A DNA stretch of 36,168 bases from Prochlorococcus sp. AG-412-I05 (GTDB lineage: Bacteria; Cyanobacteriota; Cyanobacteriia; PCC-6307; Cyanobiaceae). The notes under the pieces are model-generated. The model was not told the DNA's origin. It searched no databases and saw only the letters and a list, made by a program, of their open reading frames with translations. This document shows positions 25,763 to 34,244 of this stretch, in pieces (the first letter of the stretch is position 1; each line of letters begins with the position of its first letter). The translations under genes and the position numbers were made by a program. Location of the stretch: the NCBI GenBank assembly GCA_003214855.1, contig QCLC01000018.1, forward strand, positions 1-36,168, given 5' to 3'.

Positions 25763-25832
25763 GGTCCCTATCGCTTCAGGACTGTTGGGGCGATCGCTTC
25801 TAGATTTTTGCAGCTTGCAATCCTGTTGGCCC

Positions 25833-26558
25833 ATGAGTGAGACCCTTCCCCAGAATGTGGAGGCTGCCCCGTCTCCGCGGTTACTACTGGTTGATGATGA
25901 ACCCGGACTGCGCACTGCGGTGCAGGCTTATCTGGAGGATGAAGGATTTGAGGTCGCTACTGCTGTCGATGGAGACGATGGCTGGCAGAAGGCTCAAGAG
26001 ATGCTTCCTGATTTGGTCATCAGCGATGTGATGATGCCGCGTTGTGATGGCTATGGATTGCTTAAGCGGATGCGGGAGGACGAGCGCTTGGGTGGCACTC
26101 CTTTGATTTTTCTCACTGCTAAGGGGATGACGGCCGATCGCACCGAGGGTTATCTGGCTGGGGTGGATGACTACATCCCTAAACCCTTTGACCCTGAGGA
26201 GTTGGTGGCTCGTGTCCGCAACGTGGTTCGTCGGCAAGATCGTCTTCTTCGGGAAGCAGCTCGTTTCGCGGATACTGATGTGGGTCAGATGGCCCGGCAG
26301 ATTACAGAGATTCGCTCCATGCTTGCCCATGGTGATGGCAGTTCATCCAAGGATGTAGCGCTTCACAATTTCACGCCGCGGGAGGCGAGTGTTCTGCAAT
26401 TGGTGGCTGAGGGGTTGATGAATAAGGAGATCGCTCGGCAGTTGGAGACATCAATTCGCAATGTTGAGAAGTACGTGAGTCGTCTGTTCATCAAAACGGG
26501 CACGTCAAGTCGCACTGAGTTGGTTCGTTATGCCTTGGAAAACCAGTTAGTGACATGA
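25833..26558 (+). CDS. rre1: NarL-family response regulator, Rre1/Ycf29 type
   Basis: 241 residues: a receiver domain (residues ~15-135) with the acidic pair in LLVDDEPGLRTAVQAYLEDEG, the phosphorylated Asp in PDLVISDVMMPRCDGYG, and the conserved Thr/Lys in FLTAKGMTADRTEGY and DYIPKPFDPEEL; then a LuxR helix-turn-helix (FTPREASVLQLVAEGLMNKEIARQL and VEKYVSRLFIKTGTSSRTEL). The receiver sequence closely follows Rre1 (slr1783/ycf29), a cyanobacterial and red-algal-plastid regulator reported to act with Hik34 in heat and osmotic stress responses. ATG 25833 gives the normal N-terminus; an in-frame extension upstream has no domain. The kinase is not encoded nearby. Confidence 0.88.
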   Translation: MSETLPQNVEAAPSPRLLLVDDEPGLRTAVQAYLEDEGFEVATAVDGDDGWQKAQEMLPDLVISDVMMPRCDGYGLLKRMREDERLGGTPLIFLTAKGMTADRTEGYLAGVDDYIPKPFDPEELVARVRNVVRRQDRLLREAARFADTDVGQMARQITEIRSMLAHGDGSSSKDVALHNFTPREASVLQLVAEGLMNKEIARQLETSIRNVEKYVSRLFIKTGTSSRTELVRYALENQLVT

Positions 26559-26561
26559 CCA

Positions 26562-27578
26562 TTGGCAGACGGCAATGGCGTGACTGATGCGGATTGGCTC
26601 TCAGCCAGCTTCAACCATGGCTGGACCTACAGCCAACGCATTGCTGCTGTGGATGCTGGTCGAGGGTTGGTGGAGCTGCTTGCGGAGCATTACACGCACT
26701 CGAGTCGCGATGTATGGCAACAACGTTTGCAGGCTGGGCAGATTCGGCTGAATGGCGAGCTGGTGCGATTGGATCAGCTGCTTTCCTCAGGTGATCATGT
26801 GTGTTGGCAGCGCCCTCCATGGCTGGAAGCTGCGGTTCCGGCGAGCTGGGAGGTGATTTTTGATGATGGCGATCTGCTGGTCGTCAACAAGCCTTCAGGG
26901 TTGCCGGTGATTCCAGGTGGGGGGTTCCTTGATCACACGCTTACGGGGCTGCTGCAACGTCGTTGTCAGTTAGATGGGGAGTCTCGGCTGCCAAGGCCGG
27001 TGCATCGCCTGGGACGGTTCACATCGGGACTGTTGATCTGTGCTAGGCAAAGGGAGACTCGAGCGAAACTCTCAGCGATGTTTCGTCGTGCCACTGCCGG
27101 TGATCAAGGCTGCAAGAAGATTTATCGCGCTTTGGCGCACCGCAATCTGAATGTCCATTGCGATGAGGTTGCCACGATCAGGGTCCCGATTGTGCAGGCG
27201 GCTCACCCCATGGTGGGCAAGGTTTGGGTTGCTGCTGATTCATCTCGGCAACATGATTCAAAGCAGTCTGAATCTCGTGTTCTTACAGCCTTGTCAACTG
27301 TGCGATTGCTGGAGCGACGTCAGGATGCAGATTTGCTGGAGGTCGCAATTCAAACTGGGCGTCCGCATCAAATCCGAATCCATCTGGCAGCGATTGGTTC
27401 GCCCTTGATTGGCGATCCTCTCTACGGCTTTGATGGGCAGATTTCATCAGCAGCAACACCAGGTGATGGTGGTTATTGTCTTCATGCTCACCGGCTTCTG
27501 GATGTGCCCTACCGCAACCGTCTGCATGGCTTCACAGCCAGCTCGCCGGGGCGCCTCCAGATGAAGACGGAAAGATGA
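26562..27578 (+). CDS. RluA-family pseudouridine synthase-like protein with altered active site
   Basis: 338 residues. An S4-like RNA-binding segment (SRDVWQQRLQAGQIRLNGELVRLDQLLSSGDHV) precedes the RluA catalytic fold: IFDDGDLLVVNKPSGLPVIPGGGF, then HRLGRFTSGLLICAR, KKIYRALAH, and GRPHQIRIHLAAIGSPLIGDPLYG. In RluA enzymes the motif is HRLDxxTSG, and the Asp is the catalytic nucleophile; here it is Gly (residue 151, codon GGA 27012-27014). So the protein may be inactive, may use another residue, or belongs to a distinct HRLG subgroup. TTG 26562 follows the regulator by 3 bases; GTG 26580 is an alternative, as neither is preceded by a strong ribosome-binding site. Likely co-transcribed with rre1. 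Confidence 0.85.
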   Translation: MADGNGVTDADWLSASFNHGWTYSQRIAAVDAGRGLVELLAEHYTHSSRDVWQQRLQAGQIRLNGELVRLDQLLSSGDHVCWQRPPWLEAAVPASWEVIFDDGDLLVVNKPSGLPVIPGGGFLDHTLTGLLQRRCQLDGESRLPRPVHRLGRFTSGLLICARQRETRAKLSAMFRRATAGDQGCKKIYRALAHRNLNVHCDEVATIRVPIVQAAHPMVGKVWVAADSSRQHDSKQSESRVLTALSTVRLLERRQDADLLEVAIQTGRPHQIRIHLAAIGSPLIGDPLYGFDGQISSAATPGDGGYCLHAHRLLDVPYRNRLHGFTASSPGRLQMKTER

Positions 27579-28273
27579 GCGGCGCCTATTTCACCAGTTA
27601 GGGTGATCGTTGAATCCCCAAGAGCTCGTAACTTGTTGATGTGGAAGCGTGGGTTGCTGATTGCATGCTCTTTGATGGGAATTGCCGGTTGGTCTTTGAA
27701 TTCTGGGCGCCAGCATTAAGTGTTGCAGCCTGAAAGATTGAATCTGCAATGATTAATTTGTAAAATAAAATCTACGTTTTTCTTTGATGCAAATCAGGAC
27801 GGACAGATTTCAGTTGGAGATGATATGACGTATGTTTTTAATGTTTCTGAGGGTGCTGCTTGTGCTCAGTCACAATCAACTTTTTATGGTGTTGAGTAGC
27901 TTTTGACGAGGGAGGCTTTGGGGCATGATCGGCAACAGGCCTTTGTGACCCATTTTCAGGGAACTTTTAGGTTGAAGAAAGGCAATCTTCAGTTGAGAGG
28001 CCTGGGTTTTCTTGGTTTAAGCGCTAGCCAGTGGAAAGCTATTCATCAATCCGGTGCTATTGGTCTTGCTCTTGCCAACATCTTTCCTGAGAGCCATAAG
28101 CTTTCAGGCATTGGCGAGGGTGGCTCTTGCACTGGGTTGGTGGGCAGCGCATTTATCAATGCCTGGAGATACAGCCGTCGTTGATATTAAGTTGTTAAGG
28201 TAATTCAGGCTTGATTGAGTTTAATAGGCATTGTCTTTTCCTATTGCTTTTGCCAGAAGATTTGGCTGTGATT
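27579..28273. other. Gene-poor stretch with fragments of decayed genes
   Basis: About 695 bases. It holds three suspicious short frames on the plus strand: 27639-27719 encodes a 26-residue peptide that is just a signal-peptide-like N-terminus (MWKRGLLIACSLMGIAGWSL); 27753-27899 reads FFDANQDGQISVGDDMTYVF, a calcium-loop or DUF11-like repeat fragment ending in a stop, without a start; and 27903-28184 is a 93-codon open frame from TTG with a C-terminal part (ASQWKAIHQSGAIGLALANI) that faintly recalls the end of SapC-like proteins. None stands as a gene by itself; together they look like the remains of one or more secreted or surface proteins. Confidence 0.45.
27753..27899 (+). pseudogene. Fragment of a calcium-loop / DUF11-like repeat protein
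   Basis: An open stretch without its own start, containing the loop DANQDGQISVGDD (Asp-Asn-Asp-Gly-Ile pattern of dockerin or EF-hand-like loops) followed by MTYVFNVSEGAAC, the order seen in repeats of large extracellular proteins. It ends at a stop at 27897-27899. The match is by eye and short. Confidence 0.3.
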
Positions 28274-28987
28274 TTAACTTTTCTTGAACTCAATCAGTCG
28301 TGAAAAGTAAAATGGAGCCTGATTGAGTTTGCTGCGGATCGGTTCGAATCCGCAGGCCATCGCGGCTTTGATGATGCCGTCTTCGCGAAGGGTATACGCG
28401 CGAGTGGTTTTACTAGGCCCTGGGAACAGCTGGCCAATGCGTTTGAGTAGCGCTAGTAGAGGGGTGTAAGGGGCAAAGCTCACAAGCAAACTTTCTTGTG
28501 TGAGTCCGCATAGGTGACGGACCATCTCTTCAGCTGCCTGTTGGGGGTAGTGGATAAAAACATCCAGGCAAATCACGGTGTGAAAGCAACCCTGCAGGCT
28601 TTCGAGGTCGGAGGTGGTGAAGGTCAGTCGGCTTAGATCTAGCTTCGCATCTGCAGCGCGTCGTTTGGTTTCGGTCACCATGGCGGCGGAAATGTCACTT
28701 GCAGCAATCGATCCAGCCCCCATGGCGGCCAGAGGAAGGCTGAGGCTTCCTACCCCGCAGCCGGCGTCGCAGAAACTCATGGCACTGAGATCACCGCGTT
28801 CCTGAAGCCAGGCGAGCACATCATCCACCGTTTTTTGATGGCCGATGCGGATGTTGCGCTGCACTTTATTGACGTCATCACTTTCGCTGTAGATGCGATT
28901 CCAGCGATCAAATCCTGTTCCGTTGAAGTAGTTGGCTACTTCAGTTTTTTCGGCCTGTTTGAGCTCTTGGCGCTGTTCCATGGCCAT
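28274..28987 (-). CDS. chlM: Magnesium-protoporphyrin IX methyltransferase
   Basis: 237-residue SAM-dependent enzyme that methylates the 13-propionate of Mg-protoporphyrin IX in chlorophyll synthesis, at the membrane surface downstream of Mg-chelatase. The N-terminal block VANYFNGTGFDRWNRIYSES and VQRNIRIGHQKTVDDVL is diagnostic, followed by the SAM loop CDAGCGVGSLSLPLA, the acidic ASDISAAMV and the ICLDVFIHYPQ strand. Start is ATG 28987 or ATG 28981 (two codons later). It lies 26 bases after nagA on the same strand; other chlorophyll genes are not adjacent. Confidence 0.95.
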   Translation of the reverse strand: MAMEQRQELKQAEKTEVANYFNGTGFDRWNRIYSESDDVNKVQRNIRIGHQKTVDDVLAWLQERGDLSAMSFCDAGCGVGSLSLPLAAMGAGSIAASDISAAMVTETKRRAADAKLDLSRLTFTTSDLESLQGCFHTVICLDVFIHYPQQAAEEMVRHLCGLTQESLLVSFAPYTPLLALLKRIGQLFPGPSKTTRAYTLREDGIIKAAMACGFEPIRSKLNQAPFYFSRLIEFKKS

Positions 28988-29013
28988 TGAGTTGGGTTCA
29001 GACGATCGGGATC

Positions 29014-30171
29014 TTAAGCAGCATGCCTCCAGATCAGCTCTTCAGCATCCGGTTTCCACTGCCAGCGGAGTAAGTCTGTTAAGGGCTGATTCACAAGGAG
29101 CTCATGCAGTGGGCGGCCATTGCCCATTACCTGACGAGGGGCCATGGTGGCAGCCCAGATGGCCGCGGCAGGTTCACCACTCCAAGTAGCTAAACGTCGA
29201 CTCCCTTCCAGGAGCGGCAATGTGACTCCTGCCAGAGTGCCATCTTCCAAACGACAGGTTCCTTTTTCGACCAGCAGAACTCTTTCATCCCAGCGATACT
29301 TGCCATCTTTGAGGCCGTAGGGAGCGAGACTATCGCTCACAAGTACCAGCTGTTGTGGTGCCAGTCTTTGCAATAGCACCGCCATGGTGGGGTCAACATG
29401 AACTCCATCGGCGATGAGGCCCATAGCGATCTCTCCATGCATGCAGGCTTCCCCCACCGGGCCAGCTGCACGATGGTGAAGACCGGGCATGGCATTGAAG
29501 GAGTGGGTCAGCATTCCCACTCCCTGGGAGAAGGCCTCGGCAGAGGCTTCCCCATCTGCGTTCGAGTGCCCTAGGCATATCACGATGCCTAGGGCTCTGA
29601 GTCGTTCAATCACTTCAGATGATCCGGGCAGTTCTGGAGCCAGGGTCATCAAACTGATGTCTTGCTCAAAGCCGCGAATGCGTTCATCCAGTGCCCTTAG
29701 GCTCGGAGCACAGAGATGCTCCAGGGGATGGGCGCCGTGGCGTGCCGTTGCCAGAAAAGGGCCTTCAAGGTGGGCCCCCAGCAGTTCACAGCGTTGCGGG
29801 CAGTGTTGTTCTCGGGCTGCATGCAGCACCGTTAAAGATTGACGCAGGGCTGCTACCCCGCAGCTCACAAGCGTGGGGCAGATTGCCTGTACACCGTCTT
29901 GCCAGAGTCTGTCGAGCAGCTTCAGGAGCTGGGGAATGTCTTTGGCGGTGAGCTCGGGGAAGGCCAATCCCAGCCCTCCATTGATTTGTAGATCGATGCC
30001 CATGGGGCTGATCCAGTCGCCCTGCCAGCTTTCCCCGTCCATGGCAGAGCCATCTGCCATCGGTTGAACACTGAGCAGCCGCTCGTGCTCATCTACGGCC
30101 ATCCACCACAGCTTGGTGTCCACCGTGTTGCTGAGAGGTTTGGGCAGGCGGATGTGGGTGATCCGATGCAT
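29014..30171 (-). CDS. nagA: N-acetylglucosamine-6-phosphate deacetylase
   Basis: 385-residue amidohydrolase (TIM barrel) that releases acetate from GlcNAc-6-phosphate in aminosugar recycling. Seen: ISPMGIDLQINGGLG at the barrel entrance, the metal Glu in GAHLEGPFLA, the metal His residues in ICLGHSNADGEA and LTHSFNAMPGLHHR, substrate contacts in GLIADGVHVDP, the catalytic Asp in LVSDSLAPYG and the C-terminal GTLAGVTLPLLEG. ATG 30171 is preferred; ATG 30219 is in frame but would overlap the divergent purE start by 16 bases. Other nag genes are not in the window, so the source of substrate (cell-wall recycling or chitin-derived sugar) is open. Confidence 0.92.
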   Translation of the reverse strand: MHRITHIRLPKPLSNTVDTKLWWMAVDEHERLLSVQPMADGSAMDGESWQGDWISPMGIDLQINGGLGLAFPELTAKDIPQLLKLLDRLWQDGVQAICPTLVSCGVAALRQSLTVLHAAREQHCPQRCELLGAHLEGPFLATARHGAHPLEHLCAPSLRALDERIRGFEQDISLMTLAPELPGSSEVIERLRALGIVICLGHSNADGEASAEAFSQGVGMLTHSFNAMPGLHHRAAGPVGEACMHGEIAMGLIADGVHVDPTMAVLLQRLAPQQLVLVSDSLAPYGLKDGKYRWDERVLLVEKGTCRLEDGTLAGVTLPLLEGSRRLATWSGEPAAAIWAATMAPRQVMGNGRPLHELLVNQPLTDLLRWQWKPDAEELIWRHAA

Positions 30172-30203
30172 GGGAGGTGGCCAGGTGGTGCTAGTGCGGG
30201 ACC

Positions 30204-30785
30204 ATGGCATGGTCGTCATTATTCATCGTGACCTCTGCTTCTCTGCCTGTGCCTTTGGCAGCTGCTGAATCGTCGCCGCAGGTGGCTGTGGTGATGGGTA
30301 GTGATTCTGATTTGCCAACCCTGCAACCGGCTGTCACCGTCTTACAGGAGTTCGGTGTGAAGGTGGAGGTGCGGGTGATTTCCGCGCACCGTACGCCCCT
30401 TGAGATGGTGGCCTTTGCCAAGGAGGCTCATCAGAGAGGTGTGAAGGTGATCGTGGCAGGTGCCGGTGGTGCTGCTCATTTGCCGGGCATGGTGGCGTCA
30501 TTGACCACGCTGCCGGTGATTGGAGTACCTGTGCAGAGCAGAGCTCTTTCCGGGGTGGATTCCTTGCATTCGATTGTGCAGATGCCTGGGGGAATCCCTG
30601 TGGCAACGGTGGCGATTGGTGGAGGGCTTAATGCTGGCTTGCTGGCGGCTCAGATCCTTGCGATCTGTGATCCACAGCTTGCAGAGCGGTTGAAGACCTA
30701 CCGCCAGGATCTTCACGATGCTGTGGTCGCCAAGGATGCTCGCTTGTTGGAGCTTGGTAGTGAGGCTTATTTGGGGCAGATGTGA
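30204..30785 (+). CDS. purE: N5-carboxyaminoimidazole ribonucleotide mutase
   Basis: 193 residues; class I PurE converts N5-CAIR to CAIR in purine synthesis. The core starts at [17 protein letters not shown] (residues ~27-43), then [68 protein letters not shown], all typical. The first ~25 residues are not part of the fold, so translation could start at ATG 30204 or GTG 30228. It diverges from nagA with almost no intergenic space. No purK is adjacent. Confidence 0.95.
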   Translation: MAWSSLFIVTSASLPVPLAAAESSPQVAVVMGSDSDLPTLQPAVTVLQEFGVKVEVRVISAHRTPLEMVAFAKEAHQRGVKVIVAGAGGAAHLPGMVASLTTLPVIGVPVQSRALSGVDSLHSIVQMPGGIPVATVAIGGGLNAGLLAAQILAICDPQLAERLKTYRQDLHDAVVAKDARLLELGSEAYLGQM

Positions 30786-30861
30786 CGTTCCTGTTGGAAC
30801 TGATCAACTCGGATTAAGCCACGGGTATGGTCCCGGCTTGATGTTTGCTCATTGAGGCTTG

Positions 30862-31479
30862 ATGCTCAGTCATCCAGTGCCCCGCCTTCTGGCTTTTGCA
30901 GTTGTTCCGGCTCTGATCGTTTATGTCGTCGTCCTCGCCCTTTCGGTTGCCGCTGGCATTGAGCCCGGGTTGGTTGTGCGTGACCTGATGCAGACCTGTA
31001 AGTACCCAATTGGTGTGGGCATGCTTTCCAATTTGGGCATTCTGCTTTGGGCTGCGGCTGCGACGATTAGTTTTTTTGCTTGTTTCTCGGGGTTGGTTGT
31101 CCAGCGTGGTTGGCGTCAGCTGCTGCTCGTAGGAGGAATCTTCTCCACCACGCTTTGCCTCGACGATCTCTTCTTGCTCCATGATCGCCACGTCTTAGGG
31201 CACGAGGGCTCTTACTACATCCTCTATATCGTTCTTGCAGTGACCATTTTGTTGCGCTTTCGTCAGCTTGTGCTCCAGGCTGATGGTGTGGCTTTCTTGG
31301 CGGCGGCCTTGCTGTTGGGCCTCTCGGTGTTGAGTGATCGTTTCCAGGAGTCTTTACCCATTGGCTACGCCACGGTTCAGTTGTTTGAAGAGGGTTTTAA
31401 GTTTGTTGGGATTGCCTGCTGGCTTGCCTTTTGGTGGCAGGCTTCTTTGCGAGGAGCCAAGCTTGGCGCCAGCGATTGA
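30862..31479 (+). CDS. Membrane protein of unknown function with acidic and His residues in helices
   Basis: 205 residues with about six membrane helices. Conserved-looking polar residues sit at helix ends: LDDLFLLHDRHVLGHEG in the middle and LFEEGFKFVGIACW near the C-terminus. Such Asp/His/Glu groups in helices recall CREST-type membrane hydrolases and some metal-dependent membrane enzymes, but the spacing does not let me name a family. ATG 30862 is preferred over the TTG one codon earlier. It follows purE by 76 bases and precedes the AI-2E/PerM-type gene by 30 bases on the same strand, so a shared transcript is possible. Confidence 0.7.
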   Translation: MLSHPVPRLLAFAVVPALIVYVVVLALSVAAGIEPGLVVRDLMQTCKYPIGVGMLSNLGILLWAAAATISFFACFSGLVVQRGWRQLLLVGGIFSTTLCLDDLFLLHDRHVLGHEGSYYILYIVLAVTILLRFRQLVLQADGVAFLAAALLLGLSVLSDRFQESLPIGYATVQLFEEGFKFVGIACWLAFWWQASLRGAKLGASD

Positions 31480-31509
31480 TCTGCTGAGGGTCTCAACGAG
31501 AGTTCTCTG

Positions 31510-32577
31510 ATGCTTGGGCCATTGGTATTCCCTATCTGGTTGCGGCTCAGCCTGATTTTACCTCTATTTGCCCTCAACCTTTGGGTGCTGCGTCAGTTAC
31601 TACTGCCTTTAGCCCCATTCCCTGGTCTGTTTGTCACGGCAGCGCTCATTGCATTTTTGCTAGATATCCCCAGTCGCTGGTTGAATCAGCGTGGTCTGTC
31701 CCGTTGGTTGGCTATTGGGGTGGTAGCCGTTGTGACGGTGGGTTTGTTGGTGTTGGCGGGTATTGCTCTGGTGCCCCGTTTGATTGATCAGCTTGGTCAG
31801 TTGATCAATGAATTACCCGGCTGGCTTGTGGCTGCAGAAGGTTGGGTGACACGGCTGCAGGAATGGGCTTCGGCTCGGGGCTTGCCCAGTGAATTCGGAG
31901 ACTTCAGCAGTGATCTACTGACACGATTGAGCCGCGTGGCGACTCAGTTGAGTCAGCAATTACTCGGCATTCTTGGAGCCACTCTTGGCATCACCATCAA
32001 CACGTTGTTGGTGCTTGTCTTGGCAGTGTTTCTTTTGTTGGGGGGCGATCCAATTACTGCAGGGCTGGCTCGTTGGTTGCCGGATCAATGGAGGGAGCTT
32101 GTTGTCGATACGATCACGGGCACATTCCGTGGTTATTTTGCCGGGCAGGTCTTGCTTGCATTGATTCTCAGCGGCGGCCAAATCGCTGTTTTTACGCTGC
32201 TAGACATTCCCTTTGGAGTGTTATTTGCGGTCTTAATTGGTTTTACGACTTTGATTCCCTACGCCAGTGCGATCACGATTGTTGGTGTTAGTGCACTGCT
32301 CGCATTACAGGACCCCCGCATGGGTCTGGAGATTTTGGCCGCTGCGATCGCTGTTGGTCAGATTGTGGATCAAGTGATCCAACCGCGCCTGATGGGAAGC
32401 ATCGTTGGCTTGCAGCCTGCTTGGTTGCTCATTGCTTTGCCGATTGGTGCCAGAACAGGAGCATTATTTGGTTTTGGTCAGCTCTTGGGGTTATTGCTGG
32501 CCGTTCCCGTGGCGAGTTGCATTAAGACACTGGTTGATGCTTGGCGGGAATCACCTTTCGATCCAGCAGAGTCTTGA
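31510..32577 (+). CDS. AI-2E/PerM-family membrane transporter
   Basis: 355 residues with about eight membrane helices and the family layout: two N-terminal helices, a soluble segment (residues ~90-145, with LIDQLGQLINELPGWL), then helices with FLLLGGDPI, the cytoplasmic FRGYFAGQVLLALILSGGQI and the most conserved part GVLFAVLIGFTTLIPYASAI, and DQVIQPRLMGSIVGLQPAWLL near the end. Members export diverse small molecules or act as ion exchangers; the AI-2 name does not prove that substrate here. The 3' end overlaps cysC (opposite strand) by 56 bases. Confidence 0.9.
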   Translation: MLGPLVFPIWLRLSLILPLFALNLWVLRQLLLPLAPFPGLFVTAALIAFLLDIPSRWLNQRGLSRWLAIGVVAVVTVGLLVLAGIALVPRLIDQLGQLINELPGWLVAAEGWVTRLQEWASARGLPSEFGDFSSDLLTRLSRVATQLSQQLLGILGATLGITINTLLVLVLAVFLLLGGDPITAGLARWLPDQWRELVVDTITGTFRGYFAGQVLLALILSGGQIAVFTLLDIPFGVLFAVLIGFTTLIPYASAITIVGVSALLALQDPRMGLEILAAAIAVGQIVDQVIQPRLMGSIVGLQPAWLLIALPIGARTGALFGFGQLLGLLLAVPVASCIKTLVDAWRESPFDPAES

Positions 32578-33172
32578 GCACGATCTCAACGCACGTTTCC
32601 AGACTCTGTTCACCGGTATTGACCTTTAGTTCGGGTGACGCAGGCTCTTCATAGGGGCTTGAAATACCGGTGAAATCTTTGATTTCGCCTGCCCTGGCTT
32701 TGGCGTAGAGCCCTTTGGTGTCTCGCTCTTCGCAAATGCTTAGGTCTGCTGCACAGTGGATTTCGATGAAATCATTAACATCTACAAGCTTGCGGGCTTT
32801 GTCTCGGTCAGCTCGAAAGGGGGAGACGAAAGCGGTGAGCACGATGACTCCAGCATCGAGGAAGAGCTTTGCAACTTCGCCGATGCGGCGAATGTTCTCC
32901 TCTCGATCTGAGTCGGAGAAGCCGAGGTCTTTGCAAAGGCTATGGCGAATGTTGTCGCCATCTAAGACATAGGTGGCAAGACCTTGCTCAAAAAGGGCAG
33001 CATTCACTGCATTGGCAAGGGTGCTTTTGCCAGAACCAGATAGGCCAGTGAACCAGAGGATTGCACTGCGGTGGCCGCGTTGTTGTGCTCGCGATTGACG
33101 GTCTACGGAGGCTTCATGCCAGACAATGTTCGTGCCCTTGGGGTTTGTATCTCCTTGCGGGGCAGAGCTCAT
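32522..33172 (-). CDS. cysC: Adenylylsulfate (APS) kinase
   Basis: 216 residues; phosphorylates APS to PAPS in assimilatory sulfate activation. The P-loop GLSGSGKSTLANAV, DGDNIRHSLCKDLGFSD, REENIRRIGEVAKLF, the lid FVSPFRADRDKAR and KGLYAKARAGEIKDFTGISSPYEEP are all canonical. ATG 33172 is used; ATG 33205, in frame, adds 11 residues and has an AGGCGG only 1-2 bases away, so it is less likely. SUI1-like gene lies upstream on the same strand. Between them, 33213-33228 (AGCTGA-TCTG-TCAGCT) can form a small hairpin. Confidence 0.94.
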   Translation of the reverse strand: MSSAPQGDTNPKGTNIVWHEASVDRQSRAQQRGHRSAILWFTGLSGSGKSTLANAVNAALFEQGLATYVLDGDNIRHSLCKDLGFSDSDREENIRRIGEVAKLFLDAGVIVLTAFVSPFRADRDKARKLVDVNDFIEIHCAADLSICEERDTKGLYAKARAGEIKDFTGISSPYEEPASPELKVNTGEQSLETCVEIVLKTLLDRKVIPAKHQPVS

Positions 33173-33232
33173 GGTCTTGATGTTGATTGGGCAGCCATTC
33201 TCCATTCCGCCTAGCTGATCTGTCAGCTCCTT

Positions 33233-33574
33233 TCAGCCACCAGCTTGTTTGGGACGGAAGCCCTCGCTTTGCAGGAAGTCCATCACCAGGGTCACCTGGT
33301 CGCCCTGTAGCTCGAGTAGATCGTCTTTGACTGTTCCGCCTGTGCCAGCGCGGGCCTTCAGGCGTTTGAGCAACGCCTTGGCTTCTGCCGCGGGGAGTTC
33401 AAGCCCAGTGATCTGGGTCACTGTTTTGCCACGCTTGCCCCCGCGTGTGCGTTGCACCCGTACAGCTTGCTGCTCCTTGGGATTGGCTTGGCTGACATCG
33501 GGGCGCTCCATCGCTCTGGATTGCCCTGAAAAACCACCTGGGCCTGTGAATTCCTGCCAGCCACCTCGGGGCAT
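33233..33574 (-). CDS. SUI1/eIF1-like translation factor (YciH type)
   Basis: 113 residues. The C-terminal ~75 residues are the SUI1 fold: AVRVQRTRGGKRGKTVTQITGLEL, then LLKRLKARAGTGGTVKDDLLELQGDQ and a final helix. The basic loop (RGGKRGKT) and the GTGGTVKD turn are the conserved parts of the family, which proofreads start-codon choice in eukaryotes; bacterial relatives such as YciH discriminate against leaderless or aberrant initiation. ATG 33574 gives a normal length; ATG 33622 is possible. Sits between cysC and a decayed ATPase gene. Confidence 0.92.
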   Translation of the reverse strand: MPRGGWQEFTGPGGFSGQSRAMERPDVSQANPKEQQAVRVQRTRGGKRGKTVTQITGLELPAAEAKALLKRLKARAGTGGTVKDDLLELQGDQVTLVMDFLQSEGFRPKQAGG

Positions 33575-33761
33575 TGTCTGATCGCCAATGTTGTGAATGT
33601 ACGGGGGTTGGTGTTTCTGCATGCCATCTTCGAGGTGATCAGATGCAACTCCGCGATCCGATGGCTGCTGGTGATGCTCTGCTGGATGGTTGCTGCAACA
33701 ACGATTGCAGCGCTAACGCGAAGGAATTCAGCGTGAGTAGAGAGCTGATTCCAATTGCAGC

Positions 33762-34132
33762 GGCCGCATCCTGATTGCAGATGCCATCAAGCTGGGGGCA
33801 CCGTGGCGTCTGTGAGCGATGGCATGAACGATGCACCGGTGATTGCTCGCGCTGATGTAGGCATGGCGATGGGAGCACTCGGCTCTGATGTCGCTATTGA
33901 GACCGCTGATGTGGTGAGCATGAGCGATGCCCCTTCTCAGCTCGCCAAGGCGATTGATATCGGCAAGTGCAGCAGGCGGATTGTTTTGCAAAACATCGCT
34001 ATGGCCCTGAGCGTGAAGGGGCTGTTCATCGCCTTGGCTGCCTTTGGTGCGGCAACTCTTTGGTCGCCTGTCTTTGCTGATGGAGTTGCCTTGCTGGCAA
34101 TCCTCAATGCCTCGTGCGTTTGGCGCCGTTGA
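33762..34132 (+). pseudogene. Relic of a heavy-metal P1B-type ATPase (C-terminal part)
   Basis: A first frame reads RILIADAIKLG from about 33765, and a second, shifted after the G5 run at 33794-33798, reads GTVASVSDGMNDAPVIARADVGMAMGALGSDVAIETADVV and continues through a membrane segment (GLFIALAAFGAATLW) to ILNASCVWRR at 34132. GDGxNDAPALxxADVGxA-like hinge and the closing helix pair are the end of copper/zinc P-type ATPases. Adding one G would give the usual LGGTVA. The rest of the enzyme (metal-binding domain, CPx helix, DKTGT) is missing, and the GDG of the hinge is SDG, so the gene is dead. Found between the SUI1 gene and trpB; the preceding 180 bases contain no recognisable ATPase sequence. 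Confidence 0.85.
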
Positions 34133-34244
34133 GTTGGCTGGCAAAGACTCCCTCTAACTTTGCGGCTTCAAACGAAAGCACTCTTTGCTGCTTGGGGTGA
34201 TTCTTTCGATTCCTAGGCTGGTGTTGTTCTTGCCTGGCGTACCG

